From positions 1-62,315 of the forward strand of contig SVIF01000008.1 in NCBI GenBank assembly GCA_015069615.1: a stretch of DNA of 62,315 bases. The letters run 5' to 3'. Made by a program: the position numbers and the translations under genes. Below the pieces are notes generated by a model. It did no database searches. It was not told the DNA's origin and worked only from the letters and a program-made list of their open reading frames with translations. Positions 49,088 through 58,626 of this stretch are shown piece by piece; position 1 is the first letter of the stretch, and every line of letters starts with the position of its first letter. Source of the stretch: Clostridiales bacterium. GTDB lineage: Bacteria; Bacillota; Clostridia; Christensenellales; Borkfalkiaceae.

Positions 49088-50482
49088 ATGAAGAAAACGA
49101 ATTTATCTGCAATTTTTTTGGATCCCGCAAAATTCGGCGGGGAAACGGTAACGGTGGCAGGCTGGGTGCGTACCTTGCGCGATAGCAAAGCGTTTGCTTT
49201 CGTTGAACTGAACGACGGCAGTTATTTCAAAAATTGCCAAGTGGTTTTGGAACGCGCAAATTTAGCCGAATACGACGAAATCGTAAAACAAAACGTAGGT
49301 GCTTCCTTGGTAGTTACGGGCGTTTTAGTTCTTACCCCCGAAAACAAACAACCCTTTGAAATTAAGGCAACCAAAGTTGTGGTAGAAGGGGAATCCACCC
49401 CCGATTATCCCATGCAGAAAAAGCGCCACACCTTAGAATTCTTGCGTGAAATCGCGCACCTTCGCCCCCGTACCAACACCTTTGAAGCGGTGTTTCGCGT
49501 AAGAAGCGAAGCGGCGTTCGCTATCCATAAATTCTTTAACGAACGCGGATTCGTTTACGTACATACGCCCATCATCACGGGTAGCGACTGCGAAGGCGCG
49601 GGCGCTATGTTCCAAGTAACTACTTTGGATATGGAAAACTTGCCCAAAACCGCCGATGGTAAGGTGGATTACAGTAAGGACTTCTTCCAAAAGCCCGTTT
49701 CCTTAACGGTAAGCGGTCAGTTAAACGTGGAAACTTACGCAATGGCGTTTGGTAACGTTTACACCTTTGGGCCTACCTTCCGCGCGGAACGCAGTAACAC
49801 CACCCGCCATGCCGCCGAATTTTGGATGATAGAACCCGAAATGGCGTTCGCGGATATCCACGATTATATGGATACCGCCGAAGCAATGGTAAAATCGGTG
49901 ATTAGCCACGTTATGACTACTTGCGCCGCTGAAATTGAATTCTTAAACAAATTTATTGATACGGGGCTTGTGGAACGCTTAAACAACGTAGTAAGCAGCG
50001 AATTCGTACGCCTTTCGTATACGGATGCCATCACCATTTTAGAAAAGGTGAAGGATCGCTTTGAATTCCCCGTATATTGGGGCGCGGACTTGCAAAGCGA
50101 ACACGAACGCTACTTAACCGAAGAAGTGTTCAAAAAACCCGTGTTCTTAACCGACTATCCCAAGGAAATTAAAGCCTTCTATATGCGCTTGAACGAGGAC
50201 GGTAAAACGGTTGCCGCGGCGGATATGCTCGTTCCTGGCATTGGGGAACTGGTTGGTGGCTCCCAACGTGAAGAACGCATGGACGTTCTCCTTGCTCGCA
50301 TGCAAGAAATGGGTTTGAAGGCGGAAGATTATGAATTCTACACGGATTTAAGAAAGTACGGCGGAACCAAGCACGCAGGCTTTGGTCTTGGCTTTGAACG
50401 TATGATTATGTACCTAACGGGGATTGGCAATATTCGCGACGTACTGCCCTTCCCCAGAACGGTAAACAACTGTAAGTATTAA
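49088..50482 (+). CDS. asnS: Asparaginyl-tRNA synthetase
   Basis: 464 residues, class IIb. An OB-fold anticodon domain (residues 12-110, [20 protein letters not shown]) precedes the catalytic core, which has THTP-like [18 protein letters not shown], motif 2 [21 protein letters not shown] (cited in part) and motif 3 [15 protein letters not shown]. The Asn- rather than Asp-specific set fits the SNTTRH sequence. Start 49088 follows TGGAGAACGT; a longer in-frame start at 48983 would lie in the leader. plsX starts 12 bases after the stop, so they are probably cotranscribed. Confidence 0.96.
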   Translation: MKKTNLSAIFLDPAKFGGETVTVAGWVRTLRDSKAFAFVELNDGSYFKNCQVVLERANLAEYDEIVKQNVGASLVVTGVLVLTPENKQPFEIKATKVVVEGESTPDYPMQKKRHTLEFLREIAHLRPRTNTFEAVFRVRSEAAFAIHKFFNERGFVYVHTPIITGSDCEGAGAMFQVTTLDMENLPKTADGKVDYSKDFFQKPVSLTVSGQLNVETYAMAFGNVYTFGPTFRAERSNTTRHAAEFWMIEPEMAFADIHDYMDTAEAMVKSVISHVMTTCAAEIEFLNKFIDTGLVERLNNVVSSEFVRLSYTDAITILEKVKDRFEFPVYWGADLQSEHERYLTEEVFKKPVFLTDYPKEIKAFYMRLNEDGKTVAAADMLVPGIGELVGGSQREERMDVLLARMQEMGLKAEDYEFYTDLRKYGGTKHAGFGLGFERMIMYLTGIGNIRDVLPFPRTVNNCKY

Positions 50483-50494
50483 GGAATTACGCAA

Positions 50495-51514
50495 ATGAAA
50501 ATTATCGTAGACGTACACGGCGGGGATCATCCCGAAGAAGTGGTAAAGGGCGCGATAACCGCCTTAAATCAAGAAAAGGACATCACTTTGATTTTAGCGG
50601 GAAAGGAAGAAGAAATTAACCGTATGCTTACGGGGCTTTCTTACGACGCTTCCCGTTTGGAAATTTTACCCGCAACGGAGGAAATTTCGTGTAGCGACGA
50701 ACCCACCGTGGCAATTCGTACCAAAAAGGAATCTTCTTTGGTTCTTGCGTACAACCGCTTAAAGGATGACGAAGAAGTAGTTGGCTTAATTTCCGCAGGC
50801 AGTACGGGTGCCGTGCTTGCGGGCGGATTTATGCGTATCGGCAGGTTAAAAGGGGTTTCCCGCCCCGCATTAGGGCCCGTTCTTCCCACCCTTACGGGGG
50901 GCAAAGTGCTTTTGATGGATTCGGGCGCAAACGTGGATTGCAAACCCGTAAACCTATGTCATTTCGCGGTTATGGCTTCTGCTTACATGCAAGCGGTGGA
51001 AGGGGTGAAAAATCCCCGCGTTGCGCTTTTGTGTAACGGTACCGAAGATGAAAAGGGAAACGCCCAAGTAAAGGCAACTTTCCCTTTACTAAAACAAATG
51101 CCTTCCGTTAACTTCGTTGGCAATATGGAAGCGCGCGAACTCCTATCCGGCGATTACGACGTGGTGGTTGCGGACGGCTTTGCGGGCAACGTAGCCTTAA
51201 AAAGCGTGGAAGGCGGGGTAAAAACGGTAACTTCTACCTTAAAAGCGGGGATTAAATCTTCGTTTATGGCAAAAATCGGCGCACTGTTTATGAAAGGCGT
51301 GTTAAAGAATATGAAACAGCGTTTGGACGTAAACGGGCAGGGCGGTGCCGTTCTTCTCGGACTAAAGAAAACGGTGGTTAAAGTGCACGGCTCGTGTAAG
51401 GCAAGCGCGGTAGTTGGTGCGGTTTCGCAAGTGAAAAAGATGGCGGAATTTGATATTGCCACGGCAATTACGAACGGCCTTGCCGAAATGCCCGCTTTAG
51501 ATTTTGCCGAATAA
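50495..51514 (+). CDS. plsX: Phosphate acyltransferase PlsX
   Basis: 339 residues. Converts acyl-ACP and phosphate to acyl-phosphate for phospholipid synthesis. The family features VDVHGGDHPEEVVKGA at the N-terminus, LISAGSTGAVLAGGF, GKVLLMDSGANVDCKP, LLCNGTEDEKGN and VADGFAGNVALKSVEG are all present. TAAGGAATTAC precedes the ATG. In Bacillus fabD, fabG and acpP follow plsX, but here rnc comes directly after a 47-base gap with a small hairpin (51518-51534). Confidence 0.96.
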   Translation: MKIIVDVHGGDHPEEVVKGAITALNQEKDITLILAGKEEEINRMLTGLSYDASRLEILPATEEISCSDEPTVAIRTKKESSLVLAYNRLKDDEEVVGLISAGSTGAVLAGGFMRIGRLKGVSRPALGPVLPTLTGGKVLLMDSGANVDCKPVNLCHFAVMASAYMQAVEGVKNPRVALLCNGTEDEKGNAQVKATFPLLKQMPSVNFVGNMEARELLSGDYDVVVADGFAGNVALKSVEGGVKTVTSTLKAGIKSSFMAKIGALFMKGVLKNMKQRLDVNGQGGAVLLGLKKTVVKVHGSCKASAVVGAVSQVKKMAEFDIATAITNGLAEMPALDFAE

Positions 51515-51561
51515 CCCTTGGGGAATCTCCCCAAACAAAATAAAACAAGGAAACAACGATT

Positions 51562-52656
51562 ATGATTTTTGATTTGGCGGAATGCGAAGAAATCGCTTGC
51601 CACTCCTTTAAGGATAAGCAACTGCTCCGCACCGCGTTCACGCACACTTCGTACGCAAACGAACGGCATTGTGCAAATTACGAACGGCTAGAATATCTGG
51701 GGGATGCTCTTTTAGATTTTCTGGTTGCAGAATATTTATATAAAAACAATCCGCATATGGAAGAAGGGGAAATGACCACCCTTCGCGCAAGGCTTGTTAG
51801 TAAACCCGCTTTAAAGCAAATTGCCGAAGACCTGAAAATGGGCAACTTAGTACTATTAGGGGAAGGGGGCGAAAAAACGGGGGAAAGGAAAAACGATAAA
51901 ATTCTTTCCAGTTTGTTAGAATCGCTGATCGCCGCCGTGTATTTGGACGGTGGCATGGATGCGGCAAGAAAATTTGCCGAAAAACGTATTCTATCCAAAA
52001 GCGGAACAGCGTTTGCCAAAGTTTCGGACTATAAAACCGAACTGCAAGAATACGTGCAAAAACGAAAACTCGGCGCAATTGCATACGTGGAAAAGGCTAG
52101 AACGGGTCCTTCGCATAGCCCCACCTTTTCGGTGGCGGTTACCTTAAAAGGGAAAACGCTTGCGGTGGGTAACGGCGGTAAAAAGCAGGTTGCAGAGCAG
52201 GAAGCGGCAAAAATTGCCCTTTTGGCATTAACCGAAAACCCTTTTGCAAGCGAAAAGGCGGAAAAGAAGGAAAAGAAGGGGGAACGCACCCCTGCCCGTT
52301 CCAAAGCAAAACAACAGGAAAAACAAGCCGAAAAAGGCAAAAAACAAGAAAAGCAAAAGGGGCAGAAAAAGGAAAACCCCGTGCTATCCTTAGTGGCGGA
52401 TTACGGCGTGAAAGAAAAAACCACCCCGCCCTCCAAAAAGGATGTGGAACTTGATAAAACGGCAAAGCCCCAGCGCGTATTCCGTGAACGGCCAATGCCT
52501 AAAAATAAACCCGAAAAAGCCAAAAACTTTTCGGCTTTCGCGGGGGATTTTGAAATAGCCCCCCATAAGGAAAAACCTAAAAAAGAAAAACAAAAGCCAG
52601 CCAAACCCTTATTCGCGCGTAAACGCAGTACGGGTGGAGACGGCACACCGCTGTAA
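51562..52656 (+). CDS. rnc: Ribonuclease III with a long Lys-rich C-terminal extension
   Basis: 364 residues against ~230 for typical RNase III. Residues ~1-150 are the endonuclease domain with the signature ERLEYLGDALLD (from 41) and the later DKILSSLLESLIAAVYLDGG carrying the second acidic set. Residues ~155-225 are the dsRNA-binding domain (DYKTELQEYVQKRK; GNGGKKQVAEQEAAKIAL). From about 230 to the end the chain is low-complexity and strongly basic (repeated EKAEKKEKKG, KQEKQKGQKKE, KPKKEKQKPAKP). It may be an RNA- or ribosome-binding tail (inference). It matures rRNA and cuts dsRNA. The smc gene follows after 33 bases. Confidence 0.95.
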   Translation: MIFDLAECEEIACHSFKDKQLLRTAFTHTSYANERHCANYERLEYLGDALLDFLVAEYLYKNNPHMEEGEMTTLRARLVSKPALKQIAEDLKMGNLVLLGEGGEKTGERKNDKILSSLLESLIAAVYLDGGMDAARKFAEKRILSKSGTAFAKVSDYKTELQEYVQKRKLGAIAYVEKARTGPSHSPTFSVAVTLKGKTLAVGNGGKKQVAEQEAAKIALLALTENPFASEKAEKKEKKGERTPARSKAKQQEKQAEKGKKQEKQKGQKKENPVLSLVADYGVKEKTTPPSKKDVELDKTAKPQRVFRERPMPKNKPEKAKNFSAFAGDFEIAPHKEKPKKEKQKPAKPLFARKRSTGGDGTPL

Positions 52657-52689
52657 AGCGCACAAATATACTACAAGGAGAAAAAGAAA

Positions 52690-55600
52690 TTGGACTTTAA
52701 CAAGATTGAACTCGTCGGTTTCAAATCCTTTGCGGACCGTTTGGAAATCCGCTTTGACGTAGGGGTTACGGGTATCGTAGGCCCCAACGGTTGTGGAAAA
52801 AGTAACGTTGCGGATGCAATCCGCTGGGTGCTGGGGGAACAATCCGCAAAGCAACTGCGCGGTTCTTCCATGCAGGACGTACTTTTCAGCGGTACTAAAA
52901 ACAGAAAATCCGTGTCGTATTGCGAAGTTTCCCTTTACTTTGATAACACGAACCGCATTTTCTCTATCGATTATAACGAAGTAGTTATTACCCGTAAACT
53001 GTATCGTTCGGGGGAAAGTGAATACTACATCAACCGCCAAATCGCCCGTTTAAAGGATATCGTAAACCTTCTGCACGAAGTGGGTATCGGTAAGGAAGGG
53101 TATTCCATTATCGGGCAAGGTAAGGTGGAAAGTATTCTTTCCGCAAAACCTGAAGAACGCCGCGCCATTTTTGAAGAAGCCACGGGTATTAGTAAATTTA
53201 AGGGGAGCAAAGCGGATATTGAAAGAAAACTTGGCAGAACTAAGGACAATTTAATCCGTTACGCGGATATTTTATCCGAATTAGAACGCCAAATCGGCCC
53301 CTTAAAACGCCAAGCGGAAGAAGCCATTCGCTATAAAGATTTAACCGAAAAAATCAAGTATCAAGAAGTAAACCACTTCGTATTCAAAACGCAAAACGTA
53401 GGCGCGGAACGCGCCAAAGTGCAAGCGCGCATTGATGCGATTATGGAAGAAATTGCGGGAAAGGATAACGAATTTGCCACTGCGCAAGCGCGTTATAACC
53501 GTATCGGTACGGATATCGTGTTGACGGATGCCGCCGTGCAAAAGGTAAATGAGGATATTTTGCAAAACTCGGTGGATAACGAAAAGCGTTTGGGGGATGA
53601 AAAGGTATACGGCGAAAAGATTTCCGCTTGCCGTAGGGAAATTGAACGTTTGCGCGATAACCTAAATATTTTGCAAGAACGCAAAGAACGTGCGGCAGAG
53701 CAAATTCGCTTAAAAACCTTAACTAAGGAAGAAAAGACCAAGGCGCTTTCTGAAATGGACGCGCTTCAAGAACAGCAAAAAGCCGAACTTCGCACCCTAA
53801 TCACCCGTATCAGCGTGTATGAAGGGGAAACGGCGGAAAGCCAAAGAAAGATGCTGGAAAACTTCCGTTCGGTTTCGGATACCGCGGCGTTGAACGAAAG
53901 AAGAAGTATGCTTTCTTCCCGCCAACAAGAAGTTTTAGATAAGGTGGAAGCGTTAAAGGAAAAATTACGCGCTGCTGAAATTGACGGGCAAAGCTACGCA
54001 AAACAAGCGGAAGACTTAAAAAAGAAGAACGAAGACTTAGATAAAGTTATTTCCGAAAAGCAAACGCAAAGTTATATCTTAAAGGAAAAAGTTCGCGATT
54101 ACAACGCTAAAATTATTACCTTAAATAACCAGTTAACCTCTTTGGTTTCCAAGCAAAATTTCTTAAAGGAAATGCGTACTTCGTACGAAGGTTTTGGGGA
54201 AGCGGTTAAGGTTTTAATGAACGGCGCCGATAAGGACGTGCAAATTAAAAAACGCGTTTTGGGTGTCATTGCAAAAATTATTAAGTCCGACCAAAAATAT
54301 TACACCGCGCTGGAAACCGCGCTTGGCGGTTCTATGCAAAGCGTTGTTGTGCAAGACCCCGAAGATACTAAGTACTTAATTTCGTATTTAAAACAAAACC
54401 GCGCGGGCAGAATTACTTTTCTTCCCATTGCCTCCGTACGCGCTCGTTACGAAAGCGAAAGCGTAAAACGCGCAACGCGCGAACCGGGTGCGGTGGGGCT
54501 TGCTACCGAACTGGTTACCTACGATAGCCGTTTTGACGGGGTTATTCGTAATCTTCTTGGTAACACCTTGGTTGTGGACGGCTTAGATAACGCCATCGCC
54601 ATCAGCAAAAAATATCAATCCGCCTTCAAAATCGTTACTTTGGACGGGGAAAATTTCTCCACCCAAGGCGCGATTACGGGGGGTAGCAGTGCACGTAGCC
54701 TACATCTTCTCGGTGGGGATAAACAGCTTGCGGGCGTAGAAGCGGACGTTGCCCGAGCAAAAGAATCCTTACAAAAGGGCGAACGCTTAGTTGAAGAATT
54801 TACTGAAAGACAGGTGCGTATGGCTGAAGAAATTGAAGCCATTCGCGAAAACATCCGCAAAAATGAACAAGAATACTTAATTACCAACGAAAAAGCGTTG
54901 TCTTTTGCCGCCGAATACAAGCGTATTTCGGACGAGATTGAAACTTACGCCGAAGAAATTGCGGTCATTGAAAGCACCATTACCATGATTGCCGAACAAA
55001 CCGCGCTTGCGGGGGAAAACGGTGGCGTAGTGCCTTCGGAAATGGATCAACAACGCTTGGCGGAAGAATTAGAATCCTTAAAGCGCCGTAGGGACGAATT
55101 GATGAATGCAACTACGGACCGCGCGGTAGAACGTGCCGAACTTGTGGCGGAAATCGCTGCAATTGCGGCGGATATTGACCGTTTGAACGGCGTTATTACG
55201 GTGGCGGATAACGAATCCGCAAGCGAGCGCGAAACCCTTTCCAACAACGAACGCATCTTGCTTCTTTTAACCGAAGAAGCGGCAAAAGTTGCCCTTTCGG
55301 AAGAAGAACAAAACGTGATCGTGGAAATGAAAAATCGCTTAAAGGAATTAGAAGAAAAGAAGGTTGATTTACTGCAAGCGCAAGCAGAAACGGACGAAGA
55401 AAAGCAAAAAATTAATGATGAAATTTTGCTGTTAAAGGATCGTCGATCCGAAGAAGATATCGCGCTTGCTAAGATTGATTCGGACTTAGAACACCTTGCC
55501 GAAAACATCAAAGAAGCGTACGAAATGGACTACGAAGCGTGCCTATTGATGAAAGATGAAAACTTTGACGACTACGGCAGCTTGGCCGAAACCGCAAGGT

Positions 55601-56262
55601 TAAAGCGCGAACGTTCGCATATCAAAAACGTAAACTTAAACGCCGAAGAAGATTACGCGGACGTATCCGTTCGTTACGAAGAAATGTCCACCCAAAAAGC
55701 AGACGTAGAAAAGGCGCAAGCGGACCTTGAAGAAGCGCTAGAAAAACTGACGGGCGAAATGCTTTCTACCTTTAACGCGGGCTTTAAGGTGATTAACGAA
55801 AACTTCCAACAAACCTTTAAGGAACTGTTTGGCGGCGGCAACGCACTGCTTGAAGTGGAACCCGTGGAAGAAGGACAAGATCCCTTGTCCGCAGGTATTG
55901 CCATTAAAGCACAGCCCCCGGGCAAAGAAAAAATCGGTCGGCTATCCCTTCTTTCGGGTGGGGAACGTGCTCTTACCGCTATCGCAATTTTATTTGCAAT
56001 TATTCAAATGCGCCCCATGCCTTTCTGCGTGCTGGATGAAATTGAAGCGGCGCTAGACGAAGTAAACACCAAACGCTTTGCCACTTATCTTAAAAAGTTC
56101 TCCGAAAGAACGCAGTTTATCGTAATTACTCACCGTAAGCCCACCATGGAAATGGCAGACGCATTATACGGTGTAACCATGGAAGAACAAGGCGTATCCA
56201 AAATGGTATCCGTAAAACTTTCGGAAATCAAGGAAGATATGCTGGACGAACAGGGGGCGTAA
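52690..56262 (+). CDS. smc: Chromosome segregation SMC ATPase
   Basis: 1190 residues, the normal size. Walker A GPNGCGKSNVADAIRWVLGE at residues 31-50; two long coiled coils enclosing a hinge (about 510-660, with a Gly-rich end TQGAITGGS); C-terminal ABC signature LLSGGERALTAIA near 1087 and Walker B CVLDEIEAALDE. It organises and condenses the chromosome as a homodimer with ScpA/ScpB, which are not in the window. Start: TTG at 52690, where the conserved N-terminus DFNKIELVGFKSFADR begins, with AAGGAG 9 bases upstream. The ftsY ATG lies one base after the stop. Confidence 0.97.
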   Translation: MDFNKIELVGFKSFADRLEIRFDVGVTGIVGPNGCGKSNVADAIRWVLGEQSAKQLRGSSMQDVLFSGTKNRKSVSYCEVSLYFDNTNRIFSIDYNEVVITRKLYRSGESEYYINRQIARLKDIVNLLHEVGIGKEGYSIIGQGKVESILSAKPEERRAIFEEATGISKFKGSKADIERKLGRTKDNLIRYADILSELERQIGPLKRQAEEAIRYKDLTEKIKYQEVNHFVFKTQNVGAERAKVQARIDAIMEEIAGKDNEFATAQARYNRIGTDIVLTDAAVQKVNEDILQNSVDNEKRLGDEKVYGEKISACRREIERLRDNLNILQERKERAAEQIRLKTLTKEEKTKALSEMDALQEQQKAELRTLITRISVYEGETAESQRKMLENFRSVSDTAALNERRSMLSSRQQEVLDKVEALKEKLRAAEIDGQSYAKQAEDLKKKNEDLDKVISEKQTQSYILKEKVRDYNAKIITLNNQLTSLVSKQNFLKEMRTSYEGFGEAVKVLMNGADKDVQIKKRVLGVIAKIIKSDQKYYTALETALGGSMQSVVVQDPEDTKYLISYLKQNRAGRITFLPIASVRARYESESVKRATREPGAVGLATELVTYDSRFDGVIRNLLGNTLVVDGLDNAIAISKKYQSAFKIVTLDGENFSTQGAITGGSSARSLHLLGGDKQLAGVEADVARAKESLQKGERLVEEFTERQVRMAEEIEAIRENIRKNEQEYLITNEKALSFAAEYKRISDEIETYAEEIAVIESTITMIAEQTALAGENGGVVPSEMDQQRLAEELESLKRRRDELMNATTDRAVERAELVAEIAAIAADIDRLNGVITVADNESASERETLSNNERILLLLTEEAAKVALSEEEQNVIVEMKNRLKELEEKKVDLLQAQAETDEEKQKINDEILLLKDRRSEEDIALAKIDSDLEHLAENIKEAYEMDYEACLLMKDENFDDYGSLAETARLKRERSHIKNVNLNAEEDYADVSVRYEEMSTQKADVEKAQADLEEALEKLTGEMLSTFNAGFKVINENFQQTFKELFGGGNALLEVEPVEEGQDPLSAGIAIKAQPPGKEKIGRLSLLSGGERALTAIAILFAIIQMRPMPFCVLDEIEAALDEVNTKRFATYLKKFSERTQFIVITHRKPTMEMADALYGVTMEEQGVSKMVSVKLSEIKEDMLDEQGA

Positions 56263-56263
56263 T

Positions 56264-57160
56264 ATGGGATTCTTTTCCAAAATCGCTTCCGCACTGAAAA
56301 AAACCAAAGATTCTTTAGCCAGCAAGCTTTCCGCCCTTTTCCGCGGCGGAAAGTTTGGCGAAGATTTTTACGACGACTTGGAAGAAGTGTTAATTTCTTC
56401 GGATATCTCGGTTACCACCGCAATGGAAATCATTGACGACCTAAAGGAAACCGTAAAGGAAGAAAAACTAAGGGAAGAAGAGGACGTAAAATCCGCGTTA
56501 AAGGATATCCTTATCGGGCATCTGGATCGCGCGGAAGTGTACGATTTCGTTTCCCCCGCAGTTTTGATGATCGTTGGGGTAAACGGCGTGGGCAAAACCA
56601 CCACGATAGGCAAACTTGCGCACTATTTTACGGATAGGAAGCAAAGCGTTACGGTGGCGGCGGCGGATACCTTCCGCGCGGCTGCGGCAGACCAACTTTC
56701 GGTTTGGGGGGAACGCGCTAAAGTAAAAGTGGTAAAAAGCAGTGAAGGCAGTGATCCTTCCGCCGTAGTATTTGATGCCATTTGCAGTGCAAAAGCCAAA
56801 AAAACGGACGTTTTAATCATTGATACCGCGGGGCGGTTACACGTAAAGGCGAATTTGATGGAAGAACTCAAAAAAATGCGCCGCGTCATCACCCGCGAAT
56901 ACCCCGAAGCCAACGTGTACACGTTAATCGTTTTGGATGCCACAACCGGTCAAAACGCGCTTTCCCAAGTGGAAACGTTTAACGAGGCGGTGGGCTTAGA
57001 CGGTATCGTGTTAACGAAGTTAGACGGCACCGCGAAAGGCGGATTCGTTATCTCCCTTTGCTCAGAAATGGAAATCCCCGTTCTTTTCGTTGGTACGGGC
57101 GAAAAAATGGACGATATCGCGGAATTTGATAGCGAAAGTTTCGTAGAAGCCATTTTTTAA
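56264..57160 (+). CDS. ftsY: Signal recognition particle receptor FtsY
   Basis: 298 residues of the N and G domains with only a short basic N-terminus, typical of Gram-positive FtsY without a long acidic A domain. G1 is GVNGVGKTTT (from ~104), followed by the AADTFRAAAADQL insert-box motif, DTAGRL (G3) and LTKLDGTAKGG (G4). It binds SRP-ribosome complexes at the membrane, pairing with Ffh 1.5 kb downstream. Overlap-like spacing to smc indicates one operon. Confidence 0.97.
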   Translation: MGFFSKIASALKKTKDSLASKLSALFRGGKFGEDFYDDLEEVLISSDISVTTAMEIIDDLKETVKEEKLREEEDVKSALKDILIGHLDRAEVYDFVSPAVLMIVGVNGVGKTTTIGKLAHYFTDRKQSVTVAAADTFRAAAADQLSVWGERAKVKVVKSSEGSDPSAVVFDAICSAKAKKTDVLIIDTAGRLHVKANLMEELKKMRRVITREYPEANVYTLIVLDATTGQNALSQVETFNEAVGLDGIVLTKLDGTAKGGFVISLCSEMEIPVLFVGTGEKMDDIAEFDSESFVEAIF

Positions 57161-57252
57161 CGCTTTGCGTTAAGTAACCGTGTCGTCTATCAATAAGCAA
57201 CGCTTTTTAACTCAATTTAAAACATGTTTTTCAACGATTACGGAGAAAGGTT

Positions 57253-58176
57253 ATGCAATTTACATCCAAATTAGGGAAAACCGAAGTAACCCGCAAGGGT
57301 AACTTTGAAGTGTACGAAACAACGCTGTATCTAGCGGGGGTTACCAAGCCCTTAACCATTCTTCTCGGCGCGGATACGCATATGTGCTTAACCGATTATC
57401 GGGATGATTTGGCGCGCAAAAACTTCACGTGGCAACGCCGTATGTGGTTCCCTTTTGGGCAGGATATTTTGGAAGATATCGTAACTTTCCCCAGCCAAAA
57501 CAAGGTGGATTTTACCGTATTTTTGGGGGACGTGATTGATTTCCCTTCGCAAAAGAATATGGAAACGCTAACCGAACTTTTGTCCCGCCAAACGTTAGGG
57601 GATTATTTATATATTGAAGGCAATCACGACTATAATTTCCCCGAAGAAGATATCAACGGCACGCCCGAAGCATTGCGCGCAATCGACGCTTTAGCGGTTC
57701 GCGCAAACGGATATACCGAACTTACCCCCAAGGAATACCAAGGCGGTTTCCACGCCGTGGACCTTGGCGAAGTGATTATCGCGGGCGGTAACAATATCAC
57801 CAAAGAAGGGCGCGAAGCAATGATCAAAGGCGTTAAGGATTTGTACGGATCCGAAAAACCCGTAATCCTTTGCTTCCACCGCCCCATAGAAAACGAAGGA
57901 ATTATTCCCTCCGTATTGCAAGCGTGGAAGAAAAACGGCTTAATTCCTTTTGAAAAGGACGAAGTGGCAAGCGCCGCAACGGCGGAAAATAGCCCCGTAG
58001 CCGCCCTTTTTTCGGGGGACGTGCATTTCTTCCATACGAACGTAGTCAACGGCTGTTTGCCCCAAATTGTGGTTTCTTCGCAAGAAAAGAAGATTAAAAC
58101 GGGAACGCCTGCCGAAAGCGATAAATATTGGTCGGGTATCGGCCTTGTGCATATTCTTCCTTTGGAAAACGCATAA
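57253..58176 (+). CDS. Calcineurin-like metallophosphoesterase of unknown substrate
   Basis: 307 residues. Metal motifs in order: GADTH (D-x-H), FLGDVIDFP (GD), IEGNHDYNFP (GNHD), ILCFHRPIENEG (H) and FSGDVHFFH (GH-x-H variant, here GDVHFFH). Other parts do not match a family I recognise, and there is no signal peptide. ACGGAGAAAGG precedes the ATG. It sits between ftsY and ylxM-ffh, an unusual insertion into an otherwise conserved SRP neighbourhood, and a terminator plus promoter separate it from ylxM. Confidence 0.82.
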   Translation: MQFTSKLGKTEVTRKGNFEVYETTLYLAGVTKPLTILLGADTHMCLTDYRDDLARKNFTWQRRMWFPFGQDILEDIVTFPSQNKVDFTVFLGDVIDFPSQKNMETLTELLSRQTLGDYLYIEGNHDYNFPEEDINGTPEALRAIDALAVRANGYTELTPKEYQGGFHAVDLGEVIIAGGNNITKEGREAMIKGVKDLYGSEKPVILCFHRPIENEGIIPSVLQAWKKNGLIPFEKDEVASAATAENSPVAALFSGDVHFFHTNVVNGCLPQIVVSSQEKKIKTGTPAESDKYWSGIGLVHILPLENA

Positions 58177-58193
58177 AAATTTCAAAAATTTAC

Positions 58194-58242
58194 GGAGTGT
58201 CAAGCAAAAATGCTTGACACTCCTTGTTTTTGCGTGTATAAT
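58194..58242 (+). promoter_or_regulatory. Terminator hairpin carrying the ylxM-ffh promoter -35 box
   Basis: A 13-bp perfect stem (58194-58206 with 58211-58223, loop AAAA) ends the metallophosphoesterase unit and is followed by TTGTTTTT. The 3' arm contains TTGACA (58214-58219), which with a 17-base spacer pairs with TATAAT (58237-58242): a perfect consensus promoter for ylxM-ffh. Confidence 0.85.
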
Positions 58243-58279
58243 AGGCAAGGAAAACGCAAAAAAGCGAAAGGGGAGGGCG

Positions 58280-58582
58280 TTGGCAGAAGAACTTTTACTT
58301 GCCGAACTGTTCACCGTTTACGCGGGCGCGTTAACCGAAAAGCGCAGGGAAATTGCAACCCAGCACTTCGTTTTGGATTATTCCCTTGGCGAAATAGCGG
58401 AAAACACGGGCATGACCCGTCAAGCGGTTTCGGATGCGCTGAAAAAAACCAAACAACAGTTGTTTGCGTTAGAACAGCAGTTAAAGTTGTACGAAAAAAC
58501 GCGCGCTATGCGCTCTGCATGTGCCGTGCTTTCCGAAAATCATCCCGCGCGTGAAATTTTGCTTTCCGCGTTAGAAGATTAA
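58280..58582 (+). CDS. ylxM: YlxM-type DNA-binding protein
   Basis: 100 residues. A helix-turn-helix protein of the YlxM/p13 family, which accompanies ffh in Firmicutes and has been reported as an accessory SRP component. Sigma-factor-like HTH: HFVLDYSLGEIAENTGMTRQAVSDALKK (cited in part, residues ~30-57). Start TTG at 58280 is chosen from the homologous N-terminus and AAAGGGGAGG just upstream; the only earlier in-frame frame runs through the promoter. ffh follows after 44 bases. Confidence 0.9.
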   Translation: MAEELLLAELFTVYAGALTEKRREIATQHFVLDYSLGEIAENTGMTRQAVSDALKKTKQQLFALEQQLKLYEKTRAMRSACAVLSENHPAREILLSALED

Positions 58583-58626
58583 TTCGGGTTAAGACCAAAG
58601 AAAAATAGGAAAAGGAGGGGGTAACC

